A stretch of 64,000 bases of DNA from Siderastrea siderea. Lineage: Eukaryota > Cnidaria > Anthozoa > Scleractinia > Rhizangiidae. A program made the translations under genes and the position numbers. Below are positions 32,900 through 45,330 of this stretch, in pieces. The first letter of the stretch is position 1. Each line of letters starts with the position of its first letter. The notes beneath the pieces are model-generated. The model saw only the letters and a list, made by a program, of their open reading frames with translations. It was not told the origin of the DNA and ran no database searches. The DNA lies in assembly GCA_964030785.1 (NCBI GenBank), contig OZ034975.1:39939569-40003568 (forward strand), read 5' to 3'.

Positions 32900-33478
32900 G
32901 AGAACGCGAGACGACGTGCATCCAGGCACCTTTCACATGGGAGTACACCCCCCCGGGGGAATTTATGTGGCACTATGTGGCACCAATCAGCTTGAGGCTA
33001 CTAAGCTAAGAGTACATTCTACCAATGAAATAGCTGGTTAGAATCCGCTTACTGAAGTTGAAGGTCAGACAAGGTTAAGCTCACCGGCCATGTCGAATGT
33101 ACATATGGGGACGGAAACGATCAGCGCAGATGTGCTTTTCTACTTTTTCCTCTCGAATATTATATTTTCAGTAAAGGCTTGGTGTGGTGGAATTGATGGT
33201 AATTTCCTAAAGCCATTGTAAGGGCAGGTGAAATTGAACTTTGTCGTGGCCAACGGTGGAACGTGAGTACTTGACAAAAACAATTAACATCATTCCAAAA
33301 ATAGAGCTGTTGACGAGAAACTGTAATTTAATTTGTTCTTTTATGATTTGTGTTATGAAACAGCTGTTTTGGTTATGTATCTTTTAGCAAGATGTTGGTT
33401 GAAAAGACTGTATCTGTGCTTGATACGGATAATTTTGACTGTACTTTGCAAGGTGTTTGAAACAGCTTTGTTTGGTAA

Positions 33479-33795
33479 TTTGAAATTTATAGCGACGTGT
33501 TTATAAGATTGCAATTTGCATAAATTAGCTTGTTTATTCAAGCGTGTCAGTAGGTTTTTAAACCTGTTTTCTCTTCCCAAAATGCGGTTTAGTTTTAGTT
33601 TACGATGTTGTGTCCATGATTTATATCAGTCATATCCACAGATTTTCCAGCCGACATAGAAATGATTTCTTTCTTGGTTTTATCATATACGGGAACATAT
33701 GGTTTTGGAAATTTTTTAGCGACGTGTTTAAGATAGCAATTTGCATAGATTAGCTTGTTCAAGCGTGTCTGTAGGTTTTTAAACCTGTAATGTAT
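33479..33795 (-). repeat. Direct duplication of a frame-preserving segment
   Basis: tagcgacgtgttta, then gcaatttgcata, attagcttgtt, aagcgtgtc and taggtttttaaacctg occur at about 33490-33560 and again at about 33716-33788. On the minus strand both copies stay open and encode similar peptides (NRFKNLLTRLNK and YRFKNLQTRLNK). The origin is unknown; it may be a decayed gene or repeat. Confidence 0.6.
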
Positions 33796-34435
33796 ACGGT
33801 AACATAGCGAGTTCACGGTACGCTCAAGCTCGGAAACTTCGTTAACTGCAAAACCAAAATGTACTCTTGAATCGTCTGGCAAAGGAATATGAAATACTCC
33901 CAGAAGGTGCGAATCTTTCTGTCGAAATTGTTCGAGAATTCCTTAGAGCGGGGCATTTTTTGGAGAACCTCGCAAGCTGCTGGCCATGTCATCTTAACAC
34001 GACAAAAAGGGAAAAGTCCTAAAAAGTACAACAAATCACAGTTTACTTAAAGAAAACAAAATACCAGTCTGCGTAGTCTGCATGGTCTGCAGTGTGCACG
34101 GTCTGCAGGCTACGTTTTAACATGACTGCGATGACTGTCCTCTCCTCAAGTTATTATCTACTACACTTGTTTCTTTCACATCTTGTTGTGAGCTCGATTT
34201 ATATTCTTCAGTAATATGCAGACAATCATTAGTTGACCTTAACTGAGGTTTCAGTTTTAAATTTAATTTGAAGTTTTCATGCAGTCGTTTTGTTCTAGTG
34301 TCAGTTTGACTTTTTAGCCTGTAGCCTACTAGGCCGATGGTTGCTCTATCTCCAATTTTGGTCCAGCTGGGTTTTTAGCGGGATGTTGTTTTGCATTCCA
34401 AGGGTATTGCTGAGTAAAGCAAAACGCTGTTTTAG

Positions 34436-34645
34436 GCCCAGTTCAGACGCCGTACCTCTCATGGGCCCTACCAAATACATTTTCGCCCCTAGGTCGTATT
34501 TAAGTGGCAAACTTTGCCGTATCCTGAGATTTTGGCTTGCCTAATTGAAATCTGTCGAAAAAACTCATTTGGACACCGTACAACTGCCAAAAAACTACGT
34601 ACTACTTGGTACGATACATGGGAGGTGCGGCGTCTGAACTGGGCT
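34436..34645. mobile_element. 210-bp MITE with GGCCCAGTTCAGACGCCG ends
   Basis: Left end GGCCCAGTTCAGACGCCG-tacctc-catg, right end catg-gga-ggtgcggcgtctgaactgggc, about 210 bp apart. TTTA lies at both borders, compatible with a Harbinger-type TWA target. Confidence 0.75.
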
Positions 34646-37155
34646 TTATGCACTCAGGTGCTATAGTGGAGGGGAAAGTATTTGCAAGAATAATCGCGTG
34701 TTGTTTTGTCCTCAGAGTGCCTTAAAAATCGCAAATAAGCGAGGATAAGACTTGTCATTTCAACATAGGTCAAGCACGCAATGCGTGCCTATTTGTTTAC
34801 TTAGCCAAACCATGGTCTTCATTGTGGTTGTGTGCTTGCAGATTAAATTAAGGACAAAAATTTGTTTCTTCTCCCCATGAGCTCCAACCCTTTTTTTCAA
34901 ATAATTTCACTATTAATTCGTGAAGGATCATGAATTCAAATTTTAGATAGCTAAGAGCCAAAACACGAAGACGTTTCATCGAAGATGACAGAAAATTGAT
35001 GTAACGGGTGCAAATGTAAACAGAACAAGATGCCCTTCGTTGATTTCATTGTTTTGCAAGGCACTCATTGTTCGCTAAATACGTTTGCAAAACACAGGCT
35101 GTGATATAGGCAATATGACTTGCTTTTATTGATTTATTCTCAGATTAATAGTTCTAGATCAAGGTTGTTTTGTAAAGCGCAATTAGCAATCATCGAGTGG
35201 CATGTACTTCATAACTTGTTTATCTTGTGAATTGAACATAGTTAATGAGCTATTTGAATGCTGTACATTTTAATTAAAGCTATATGCGAAATGTTACCAG
35301 TTTACATTTGTGTCCTGCTGTAGTTTGAAACTATTTTCGTGTTTTCCTGATGTAAGGGAGCATTGCTTTCATCACAGTTCCTCTTAAATTCCACGCATAG
35401 GTTGTGGTTCGTAATTTGCATAATTAAGAAATACTGGTGTTTCAAAGCGGCGCCACGTTCTTTAAACCGTCTGGCCGCACGATTTTATTTTATTATAATT
35501 AAGACCAAGTCTTTAACTTTCCATGACTGCAAGGAATTTGCTAGACGAGGTCTCACTTTTTGTTAACATGTATTTTTGTTTACCCATTTTTCCTACTTTT
35601 TTAAAAGCTGTTAAACTGTGTTGTTAAAAGGAACTGTTTTAACTACTCAAAACAGCTACATGGAAATGTCAGTAACAATGTAGGATAAGGAAGAGTTGTA
35701 CTTATCAACCAACAGTAGAATTTTGTCCTGCATCAAATTTTAAGTGTTGTGAGAAGTTACCAAAGTTATTGAAAATTGGCATTTTTGTACCAATAAAATG
35801 TGCATTTTTGTCCACCAGGGGACCCCCCTTGTAAACTGTTGAAGAAAGCATTTAGAGCCCAAACGAAAAGTGTTTTTAAAGTACCCAGACAAAGTGAAAT
35901 TCACATGCAAGATTTGAAGGAAATCTCTTTTGTGACCAATTTGGGTTATGAGGATCTTAGGGAGACAACCACTTAAGAGCGGTTTGCTGTAAGAACCGAC
36001 TAAGGGTATGCAAGATAGAAAAATCCGATTTTCTCAAAATCTGCCAGAATAAAGCCTTTGGTGAACTAGTTCTAAACATATAAGTTTCAGTTCATTTCGA
36101 TTTTTATTTATTTTTTAGTGAATATTTTCGTATTTTGCCCTGCGCGGCAGTCAAAATCAACGCCAAAACCGTGACTTTTCCGGAAGCTCCTGTTCAAATA
36201 TTGAAAGCGTCCTAAAAAAGATTAACCAGGGGAGTTAAAAGATCTTACTTCCTCTGTTTATTAGCAGTGTCAAAGTTTCATGAAAAGCGAACGTGAATTT
36301 TTTACGGAATTCTAAAATTTATACCCAACAACGGTCGTTAGCGACTACCCAATTTAGGCTAAATTCAAGGCTTAAAAAAGCACTCTGGTACATGGCTTTA
36401 CACAACGAGACTATACTCCGGGAAAGAACAATCACTTCAACCAAACATCGGCCGAAAAACATTTTGGGACAAATGAAACGGCGAATTTTGAGGGTGCTTT
36501 GAAAACAGGCTACTTGAGTGATATGAGCGACCCTTTGACCTTTCATGTCAACGGAAATCGTCACACAGCAGCTCTTAAAATGTGACTTTCCTTCGCCAGA
36601 ATACGAGTTTACTTGTTTTTCTAGAATGTTTTCAAATAGAGGAAACTAGGATTTTGAATTTGGAGGCCTTTGTTCCCAATATTGAGCGATGTTGGCCAAT
36701 TTAGAGAAGTATGTTATGAAATTGACCTACTCTGTTTATCACCGAATTATACATTCAAAGTCTGTTTACAACGTGAATGCGGAATGAACAACGAAGTAAA
36801 AAACCCATTCATGAAATGTTTAGGAAATAACTCTTACCTAAGTGAGCTTTTCCTGGCTAGAAACTGCAACTTTCATTGCAAAACACATAGCGAGATCGCC
36901 GAGCCGTGTTCCACGTGAGTTGTCAAATGTTTCTACAGTGCGGCCGAGGTTCCCCATGTTAACGATTAACCAGATTTTAGGCCCGCATAGCGTGCAGTCG
37001 GAAACAACACTATGGTGACGAACGCTTGTACTTGATAGGAAAAAAGTAGGGGAAAAAAGGAAAAGGAGAGCTTTTATTACGTATATACTTATTATTATAT
37101 ATATTTTTTTACGTTCAAACCGGTGACACGTACTACTAAGCAAGTTCTCTCAATG

Positions 37156-37524
37156 CAGGGTTCTATCTAGGATTTATCGTTTGGGGAAGTAGTCCCGAGT
37201 GGGCGAAGGCCACGAGCTTCCTAGGGGTGTCCGGGGCATGCCCACCGGACATTTTTTGAAATGAATACGCGCTGAGATGCAATCTGGACCATTTTGAGAC
37301 ACAATTTTGAGATAGTATTTGTAATACTCTCTGTTCCTTGTCATATAGTGTCCTTAGACAGGGAATACTTACTTCATGTGCACTGACCTCGTCGTGTCCG
37401 GATGATTTTTCCGATATAGTTACTTATATACTGTAATGATAACAATATTTTTTTTTGGGGGGGGGGAAGCTGGGCATTTTGGGGGGGAAGCTTCTACCCC
37501 TCAAATACCCTAGAGAGAACCCTG
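37156..37524. mobile_element. 369-bp insertion with CAGGGTTCT ends in the left arm of element B
   Basis: Ends CAGGGTTCTATCTAGG and CCTAGAGAGAACCCTG; CAATG occurs on both sides (37151-37155 and 37525-37529). The right arm of B lacks it (cccaatgttggtggcc, inverted, near 45980), which proves a secondary insertion. The CAGGG terminus suggests hAT, but the duplication visible is 5 bp rather than 8. Confidence 0.8.
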
Positions 37525-38774
37525 CAATGTCGGTGGCCTTTAGGGTTTAATAGAGCCTTATAGTGCTAGCCCGTTTGCTGACGTCTCCTATTTCCTTTGT
37601 TTCACAAATGTCTTTATGTTGATACACTCTCCTGAATGCAATGAAAGAGCTCCGCGCGGGGACGTACTTGTTTTGCTGAAGATGATATGACATACAACAG
37701 AGATCTGCTCAAGTGTTGGAGTTTTTTGGCCACAAGTATGCTGTGGCTTATTTATTAAAAATACATAAAGAGTATCTGATGACAATAAAATACTAAATAG
37801 CATATCATGTTCAGCAAAGGTGGGGCGAAAAAAGCGCCACACCTGGCTGGGTTACAATACTACATTACATGATGATCATCCGTCAGAAGTTGCAGCGGGA
37901 GCGCAGGGAGGGAAAGAGTTTTTCCCAGAGATGTAAACGCTGTGATGGCGAAAAGAAAGAGGGAATTAACGCTAGAATGATGAGGAATTTATACCCGGGC
38001 ACGACCGCGACCGATGTTATGATTGGCTGTTATCTGACATGGGAATCCAGAATCGGTAGAGCAAACATGTATGAAGAGTACAATAGGGGCACTGTATCAA
38101 CATAAATAACATTATGCTTTGACATAATGTTTGGTTTTCTCACTGCTCGTCTTCGATGATACAGCAGCCACACCCGTAGACAAGCCTTTTCATGCTGTCT
38201 TTCCTATGGATGTCGCACAGGTTCGAGTCAGTCATATGCGATGAGGTTGTGAAAAATTTAATTTTATACTTAAAAAAGTACTTCATCGAGTACAATCTGG
38301 CAGGTATCACAGAGATTTTTCTCACTTAATATCTCCCGTTTGGGCAGCGGTACCTCTGCCTGTCCCTGGAAAAATGCTGAATACTCCGCATATCATCAGG
38401 ACGATGATTCTCAACAAGCTAGCATGCTTTACCGGTAGGAAACAGATTTTACTGCATTCAGCACACTAACCATGTTAAGACCCTTGCCCACCTGCATTAC
38501 CAGAGCGAAAAACAAGAAACAAAAACAGAAGCAAACACTGCCCGTGTCGCCGACATCACAAGAGAACTCTGCTGTATAACTCAAGGGATCAAGAATCCCA
38601 CGATCGACACCGCTATCCTACGACGTGAGTACGCTGGGTGCTATCAACTGCTGTGTAGTATCATGTACTCTAAAGAAGGCCAATACCTGGACGGATGTCT
38701 GCATGGTGGATTTCGGTGACACAGAAAGAGAAAAAGGGGCTTGTGACACAGAGGTAGACACTATCGAAACCCTA

Positions 38775-39855
38775 GCCTGCGTAGCAAGCGTTTCCGTGGG
38801 CCTAGGGTTTTTCGTACGTTCGAAGCCTTTTTGCTTTTTGGCAGCGCGAAAATTGGGGCGAGCGCAAAAGAAGTGGGAGAAGGGGCATGAGAAGGGAGGA
38901 AAGAAAACGCTTGCCCGCAAACCCCACGATTTTGAAAAACCCGTACGCCAAAGAACCTGAATCAAATCAGGCAAGTTAATTTGAGCGTGACGGCATCAAC
39001 ACAACTAACTGTTTCTCTCCAGCTGGAAAATTTCGATGTTCAGGTTTGACTCTAGAAGACGGCTGTTCGGTGGCTAAAAATCTCAGGGACTTTCGAGAAG
39101 CTTTCTCTTTCTACATGGACTGTTGCCTGATGGAGGTTTGAGCAGCCGTTTAGACAAGTTGATACGCTGATTTGGCGGAGCTTGGGAAACAGGAGACTCG
39201 ATATACTTATTGCTTTCCGAATAACTTCGATTAATGCCCTTAAGTTCCTAATTTTTCGAGCACAAAGATTGCAGACACGTTCCGAAAATAGCTATACAAG
39301 TTTTCAACAACTTCCACTCTAACCCGTCTGAAGATATCAGCAAGAATTGCTCCTTAAGAATCCTTTCTTTCCGACGCTTTGCAAAGGTTCCCGAAGAAAT
39401 AGAACCGATTTTCCTAGTACTGGGATAAATTTCCAAATTTATTAACTTTGAAATTACAACGACAAATCCTGAAGCGCCCCCTTTGAGTTTCCAACTTTCG
39501 AGGTTTCGACATCACATCTCCGAGTGCTTCGTCTCTGCAGTTCGTGGGTTTGACTTACGTGGAGTATGTTTTGATTTTGACGAAAGTAAATTTGTAACAT
39601 CCGGCGATCTGTTATTTGTTGCTTTATTGACAAGCTGTCACGCTATGAATTCACCCAACCTTGAGTGCTAAAGGGGCGTTTTTCAAACTTGTGGCGTTTG
39701 CGGGCAAGCGTTTCCTTTTTTTGCCTCTCCTCCCCTCCCCCTCCCTGCTTCTTCCTTTTTTGCGCTCGCCTTAATTTGGCCCGGCCAAAACGCGAAATGC
39801 CTCAAAAAGGCGGAAAAGTCTACGGAAGTGCTTGCTACGTATGCTATCGGAACTC
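38775..39855. repeat. Inverted repeat, 180-bp arms about 0.7 kb apart
   Basis: cgtagcaagcgtttccgtgg and gcgagcgcaaaa...aaacgcttgcccgcaaa at 38778-38955 are mirrored at about 39670-39850. Foldback element within B; the mirrored frames are artefacts. Confidence 0.72.
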
Positions 39856-40436
39856 AAGAACTTAGACACATGAATGATTGTCACGATTTACAAATAGCTT
39901 GCGACTGTCACTTGCAACTTCCTCAAGTAAATTCGACAGTGTAAACATGCTAATCAATTTTGAGTTTTCTTGTGACACGGCAAAAGTTTGGAGAGCGAGC
40001 GTTTGACGTCGGCAAAGGAAAATACTGGCCTAATTTTTTTACTGAAACATTTGCCGTGAAAAAGAGACTACTAATCAGAGTTGAGATTACTTTCCTAAAA
40101 GAGTATTTGAAGCGAGTGAGGCAACGGATAGCGGCATTTTTTTTTCGCAACAAACTGGGTACAGGCCAGAACCTGACAGATATTCGAGTTGCTAAGAAAG
40201 CAGATAGGTCGAGGTTGTTCTCCAGGTACTAGTTCCTCACTGCACGATGGATGAGTTGTTCTCTTCGAGAATAATTTATAAGCTGCGTCACTCTGATAGG
40301 CGAGTTGGCTTTTTACTTCGTGGTAAGCGTTTAAGTTATAGTGCTGCGCTAGAGAAGCAAAAGTTCTATACCCGATAGATTGTAGTAGATCAAGCTTGTA
40401 CAATTATAGCACGCCATCGCTTACAACACTGACCTG

Positions 40437-40591
40437 AACTTGTGCGACTTGCATAAGAAAGGCAGCTTGAAAACGCTAAGCATACCCATGCTTAGGAGTG
40501 TTTTTTTTTTTTTTTAGTATTTTGGCTTGGGCAGATGTATTTCTCGCATGGCGCAAGGTGCAATATCTTTCTTCCTTAGCGGACATTAGAC
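40437..40591 (+). pseudogene. SAP-like C-terminal motif relic, copy 1
   Basis: The frame reads LNLCDLHKKGSLKTLSIPML, then RSV before a T-run. Beyond it lie degenerate matches to the end of copy 3 (GQMYFSHGARCNIFLP). It resembles the C-terminal helical (SAP-like) tail of transposon-borne proteins that I recall from cnidarian genomes, but no database check was possible. Confidence 0.5.
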
Positions 40592-41636
40592 CTTCTAATT
40601 AAAGACTCTTAGCAAAGAAATAAAATTCGGCCACGTCCATGGTTGAGTTATGTAACCAAGGGTAGGGGGAAGAGGGTAAGAACAGTAGAACAGTAGAAAA
40701 GTATCTGATGAAGCATTTAAGAGGAAGTTTCCAGAAAAATCGAACAAAAATCATTTTTTGCGGCAAGGCTAAAAAACAGAGAGTTCGCTCATCTTCTGCA
40801 TATAGGTAGCCCTTAGTAAAACTAAAAACGTTATGTTGTTTTTTTCTTCAAATATTTTTATTTTTCTGAGAAATACGAAATTTTCGATTTCACGTCTAGA
40901 CTCGATTCAGAGGGTCTAAACTGGGTTGAAAATCGACCATTTTCATTCGATTCGCATGTCAAAACGATCAAGCGCAGAAAAAATTAATACAACCGGTTTA
41001 TTGCATGACTCTTCCTTGTCCAAATAAGCATAGTTTCAAGAGTTTTGGTTTAATCTAATTATTCAACGGTAAACAAAACCAGACTATTCTCACGCGCCAT
41101 GAAAGTCGGTCGGTCAAAAGAATCGTCATTTTCACCATGTGCCATATCTCGGAATTCCTTGAGATGAAGGTATTTCAACTGTAGAAGGATGATACTTCCA
41201 AAATATGCAAAGTTTGGTTTGGGCCAATGATTAAGCACTTGTCAAAAAATTATTCAAAATCGTACAAAAACGGCACAAAATCACGCCAGCCTTCGAATGC
41301 GTGACCAAAAGTATTACCACCGCATTTGTTATTTAAATCAATTTAATCGCAATACTAGCAATACCAAGGCATAAATCAACAGAAATATGTTCACCTTTGC
41401 TCGGTTTTGATGTCCTGACCGTTGCAATACGTTTCTTTCCTGTCATTTCTTCAATGGCTTCCCGTTCAGTTCGCATGCACTTGTCGACTCTTGAACGCGA
41501 ATCCGTCTTGCGACTGGTGAATTTGAAGCAACCACTGCTAGGTTTTTATCCAAATATGTATCGTCATGATTAACGTGCGCTACTTGTGTTACTTGATTAA
41601 GCCATATTTCAGGAAATAACCGGCAAAGCGTTTTCA

Positions 41637-42110
41637 ATGAGCCACTTTGCAGTGCCCGTTGGAGATGAATTATCACAGATTGGCGAGCAAACCGGGCAAA
41701 AGGTGGATTCAGCAATGGTATCCAGAGGTATGAGGACAGCTAAAGACAAGAACGGCGAGCGCCTTTTTAATAGCAACGAGTTTCTTACAAGCCGACAGGT
41801 TGCTAGTTTCTTTTCACGCCTGGCCTCAAAGCGAAGTGTTGATGTTGGTACTGACCCTGAGTCGCAAAGTGACGACGAAGACCAAAACGAAGCAGAGAAG
41901 GAAGCCCGGCAGAGGCAGACCCTAAGAAACGAAGTGATGACTGACATTTCAATCCAGCATGCGCATCCAATCGTGTATGATGCTCATAACAGCTGTGACC
42001 TCGTCAAAAATTCGAAGCTTTCAAAGTTTTCTATCAAAATGTTAGATGAAATTTGCTCTTCTTTTGGACTTGATGTTTCAGAGATCAACGTCAAGAAAAA
42101 GAAGCCATAG
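41637..42110 (+). CDS. Captured protein fragment with SAP-like tail, probable pseudogene
   Basis: A 157-codon open frame, highly polar, with GERLFNSNEFLTSRQVASFF, SRLASKR, an acidic linker (DDEDQNEAEKE) and a tail SKLSKFSIKMLDEICSSFGL followed by INVKKKKP. The tail matches the same L-C-D-L...L-x-x-F-S-I-x-M-L-x-x-I-C pattern as the relics at 40.4 and 45.3 kb. A TAG follows KKKP, yet the frame continues IDLLTNVMGCHC afterwards, consistent with a late nonsense change. The first ten codons lie in the left repeat arm of E. I do not know its function; it looks like the C-terminus of a larger transposon or host protein. Confidence 0.5.
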   Translation: MSHFAVPVGDELSQIGEQTGQKVDSAMVSRGMRTAKDKNGERLFNSNEFLTSRQVASFFSRLASKRSVDVGTDPESQSDDEDQNEAEKEARQRQTLRNEVMTDISIQHAHPIVYDAHNSCDLVKNSKLSKFSIKMLDEICSSFGLDVSEINVKKKKP

Positions 42111-42625
42111 ATAGATTTGTTGACAAACGTCATGGGCTGCCACTGCCAGAAGAGCGCTCACTGACTAGTGATGGTCACTTGTACGCTTGAACAGTGCAAT
42201 CCGAGTCCCAAAATATATTTAAATCTCTCGATATCTCTGGCATAAACAGGCCGCTGCTAAGATTATTTTCGTGTCTATGTCGTTGTCAAGTATGCGAAAT
42301 TTAGTGTCCGGTAGCGATGATTTTAGTTATGTAAACCATGCTTGTTATAATATCATCGAGAAACAAAATTATCGGGTACAAGAACGGTGTATTTTTGACC
42401 ATTTTTAGGAAGCCCAAAACAACCTTTATTTTATTTCATTTTTTAAAAACGCCAGAGCTTTCTGTTTGTATCGAAAGGAGGCAGAACCTGCTGTGCGACA
42501 ACTGCAGACTTGCAGACTTGCAGAATTGTAGACTTATAGGGCCTGCGGACTTTGTGACGTTTAGTTAAATTATGTGAAGTCTGCAGTCTGCATTTGTCGC
42601 ACACCGGGCAGAACCGGTGTCACAG

Positions 42626-43880
42626 CGGATTTGGACCCCCCGGCGGATTTGGACCCCCCGGCGGATTTGGACCCCCCGGTCCAGATCCGCTAGCGGATTT
42701 GGACCCCCCGGTCCAAATCCGCTAGCGGATATGGACCCCCTCTCGCGGATTTGGACCCCCTGAAAACAAGCGTTCTATTGAGTAAAATTGGTAAAATTGT
42801 TTTTTTGGGGCTGTTAAAGAGGCAAAATAAAAATATTGAAGCAGTTTTTCTTTTCAAATGATCTTTAATACTTAGGGTAAAAGAGAACCTACAACGCTAG
42901 TTTGTATCGATAAATTTTAAAAACTAAACTTTCTTGAAGATATCTTACAATATTTTCTACCATAACTGACTTAAAGCGAATTTATAAAGCCGCGCTAAGA
43001 AAAACAATGGTATTTGACATCAGCTTGCCGCGGTAATTGGAGGGGCGGAGTAGCAAGCGTACTTTAAAAATTAGCTTTTTTCTCACCTTTTTCTCACGTA
43101 AGCACGCTTTTTGAGAAATTAACTGATCTAATTTTTTCTTCAAAGACGCACTGTTGAAATTAGCTCTTTATTAAGAGGCCTTTTGTAACATCGATGACAT
43201 AGTTAACATGCGATAACTGAATCTTGAATTTTTTGAATTTTGTTGCAGCAAAGTCAGTCTTGGTGTCCTCATGACTTATACAAATTCAAAACATCATGAC
43301 TGGAAAAGAGAGGTTCTGAAAAAAAAAATCCTGTGAAGTTGTGTAGTCAAGCAAACTTTTTTGCAGGGCGCACAATGCGATTTTCAACCAAGATGTGTTA
43401 CTTTAAAACCTCTTTTGTTAAACCGCCCGTTCAAACTAGGTGTTACTTTAAAACCTCCTTTGTTAAACCGCTCATTTAAACTATGTTAAATTCAGTATCC
43501 TGGAAAAATAATAACAACGCGTATGAAAGAAAACAAGATTTTAAAATCTTATCTTCTGTAAGAAATACCGCAGCGCGTGCTTTAACTGCAATGTTTAGAG
43601 GTCTGGCTATGTGCCTAACACGAACGGTCAATTTACTTGATCTTAAGTCTGACTCTACCTCTATTATGAATAGGTTTGCAGTATTTTGAAACCCAAACGA
43701 AACGTTTCTTCGCCAAGATTGAAAAGTGAAGTTATTTCGGTACTTCATATGCGAATAACAGCGTGGGTTTTTACAATTACATAGGGGGTCCAAATCCGCG
43801 CAGGGGGTCTAAATCCGCTAGCGGATTGGGTCCCCCGGGGGTCCATATTCGCTAGCGGATTTGGACCGGGGGTCCAAATC
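42626..43880. mobile_element. 1.26-kb element with CGGATTTGGACCCCC ends and 8-bp duplication
   Basis: TGTCACAG flanks both ends (42618-42625 and 43881-43888). Both termini are built of short repeats of cggatttggacccccc and palindromes such as ggtccagatccgctagcggat. AT-rich interior without transposase. An 8-bp duplication is compatible with hAT, which is an inference only. Confidence 0.75.
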
Positions 43881-43888
43881 TGTCACAG

Positions 43889-44003
43889 CGGATTTGGCCC
43901 CCCCCCCGCGGATTTGGACCCCCTCGGTCCAGATCCGCTAGCGGATATGGACCCCCTCTCGCGGATTTGGACCCCCCTGAAAACAAGCGTTCTATTGAGC
44001 CTT
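43889..44003. repeat. Solo left terminus of the CGGATTTGGACC element
   Basis: Directly after the right target duplication the left-end sequence starts again (cggatttggcccc to aaacaagcgttctattgag), matching 42626-42780 in the same orientation, then stops. A second, truncated copy in tandem. Confidence 0.75.
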
Positions 44004-45222
44004 GATCGTTTGTTAAAAAACAACAACAACAAGAAAAATAATGGTGATTCTCTTTTTTTCTCTCTCTGATTTTGAACGTAAGCAGAACTTATAAGTTAAG
44101 CAAATCACGTAGTAAATACGAGTTTGTGATAATTCATCTCCAAACCCTTTCGAACCATGGGTTCAGCTGAAATTCAAGACCCTACCCCCACCCCACCCCC
44201 TTAAGTACAAAAAACTGTCATGCTTGTCTCGGAAGTATGCAAATTACTTCGCTTTTCGAATAATAATGGCTTCCAACGGGCACTGCAAAGTGGCTCATTG
44301 AAAACGCTTTGCCGGTTATTTCCTGAAATATGGCTTAATCAAGTAACACAAGTAGCGCACGTTAACCATGACGATACATATTTGGATAAAAACCTAGCAG
44401 TGGTTGCTTCAAATTCACCAGTCGCAAGACGGATTCGCGTTCAAGAGTCGACAAGAGCATGCGAACTGAACGGGAAGCCATTGAAGAAATGACAGGAAAG
44501 AAACGTATTGCAACGGTCAGGACATCAAAACCGAGCAAAGGTGAACATATTTATGTTGATTTACGCCTTAGTATTGCTAGTATTGCGATTAAATTGATTT
44601 AAATAACAAATACGGAGGTAATACTTTTGGTCACGCATTCGAAGGCTGGCGTGATTTTGTGCGATTTTGTACGATTTTGAATAATTTTTTGACAGGTGCT
44701 TAATCATTGGCCCAAACCAAACTTTGCATATTTTGGAAGTATCATCCTTCTACATTTGAAATACCTTCATCTCAAGGAATTCCGAGATATGGCACATGGT
44801 GAAAATGACGATTCTTTTGACCGACCGACTTTCATGGCGCGTGAGAATAGTCTGGTTTTGTTTACTGTTAAATAATTAGATTAAACCAAAACTCTTGAAA
44901 CTATGCTTCTTTGGACAAGGAAGAGTCATGCAATAAACCGGTTGTATTCAATTTTTTCTGCGCTTGATCGTTTTGACATGCGAATCGAATGAAAATGGTC
45001 GATTTTCAACCCAGTTTAGACCCTCTGAATCGAGTCTAGACGTGAAATCGAAAATTTCGTTTTTCTCAGAAAAATAAAAATATTTGAAGAAAAAAACAAC
45101 ATAACGTTTTTAGTTTTACTAAGGGCTACCTATATGCAGAAGATGAGCGAACTCTTTTTTTTAACCTTGCCGCACCTTGTTGAATTTTTGTGGAAACTTC
45201 CTCTTAAATTTTAAGGTATAAA

Positions 45223-45226
<4 letters not shown>

Positions 45227-45267
<41 letters not shown>

Positions 45268-45275
45268 TATTTTAT

Positions 45276-45303
<28 letters not shown>
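45227..45303. repeat. (ATT)n and (TTTA)n microsatellite
   Basis: About 15 ATT units followed by TTTA/TTAT units, just outside the right TTAA of element E. Confidence 0.92.
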
Positions 45304-45307
<4 letters not shown>

Positions 45308-45330
45308 ATCTTATCGCTTATGACAAGTTG

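Larger units (their letters stand above)
27848..35972. mobile_element. Element A: 8.1-kb inverted-repeat element with TTAA flanks
   Basis: The left arm starts GTGGCTGTCTCCCTAAGATC at 27848 and runs to about 29190. The right arm (about 34800-35972) is its inverted copy with scattered substitutions. TTAA lies outside both ends (27844-27847 and 35973-35976). A 200-bp stretch of the left arm (about 28850-29050) differs from the right. Each arm carries a mirrored 67-codon frame (28254-28457 minus and 35363-35566 plus). No transposase recognised in the 5.6-kb interior, which holds two nested elements. Confidence 0.85.
40721..45203. mobile_element. Element E: 4.5-kb inverted-repeat element with TTAA flanks, nested in B
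   Basis: Ends GAGGAAGTTTCC and GGAAACTTCCTC; TTAA at 40717-40720 and 45204-45207. Arms 40721 to about 41650 and about 44267-45203 differ by scattered substitutions. Mirrored 90-codon frames occur (41443-41715 minus, 44220-44492 plus). The interior holds a 157-codon frame starting inside the left arm and a nested 1.26-kb element. Confidence 0.85.

Noticed and set aside
38618..38974. Pair of overlapping open frames of 111-118 codons on both strands
   Set aside because: They coincide with a foldback repeat arm and show no domain.
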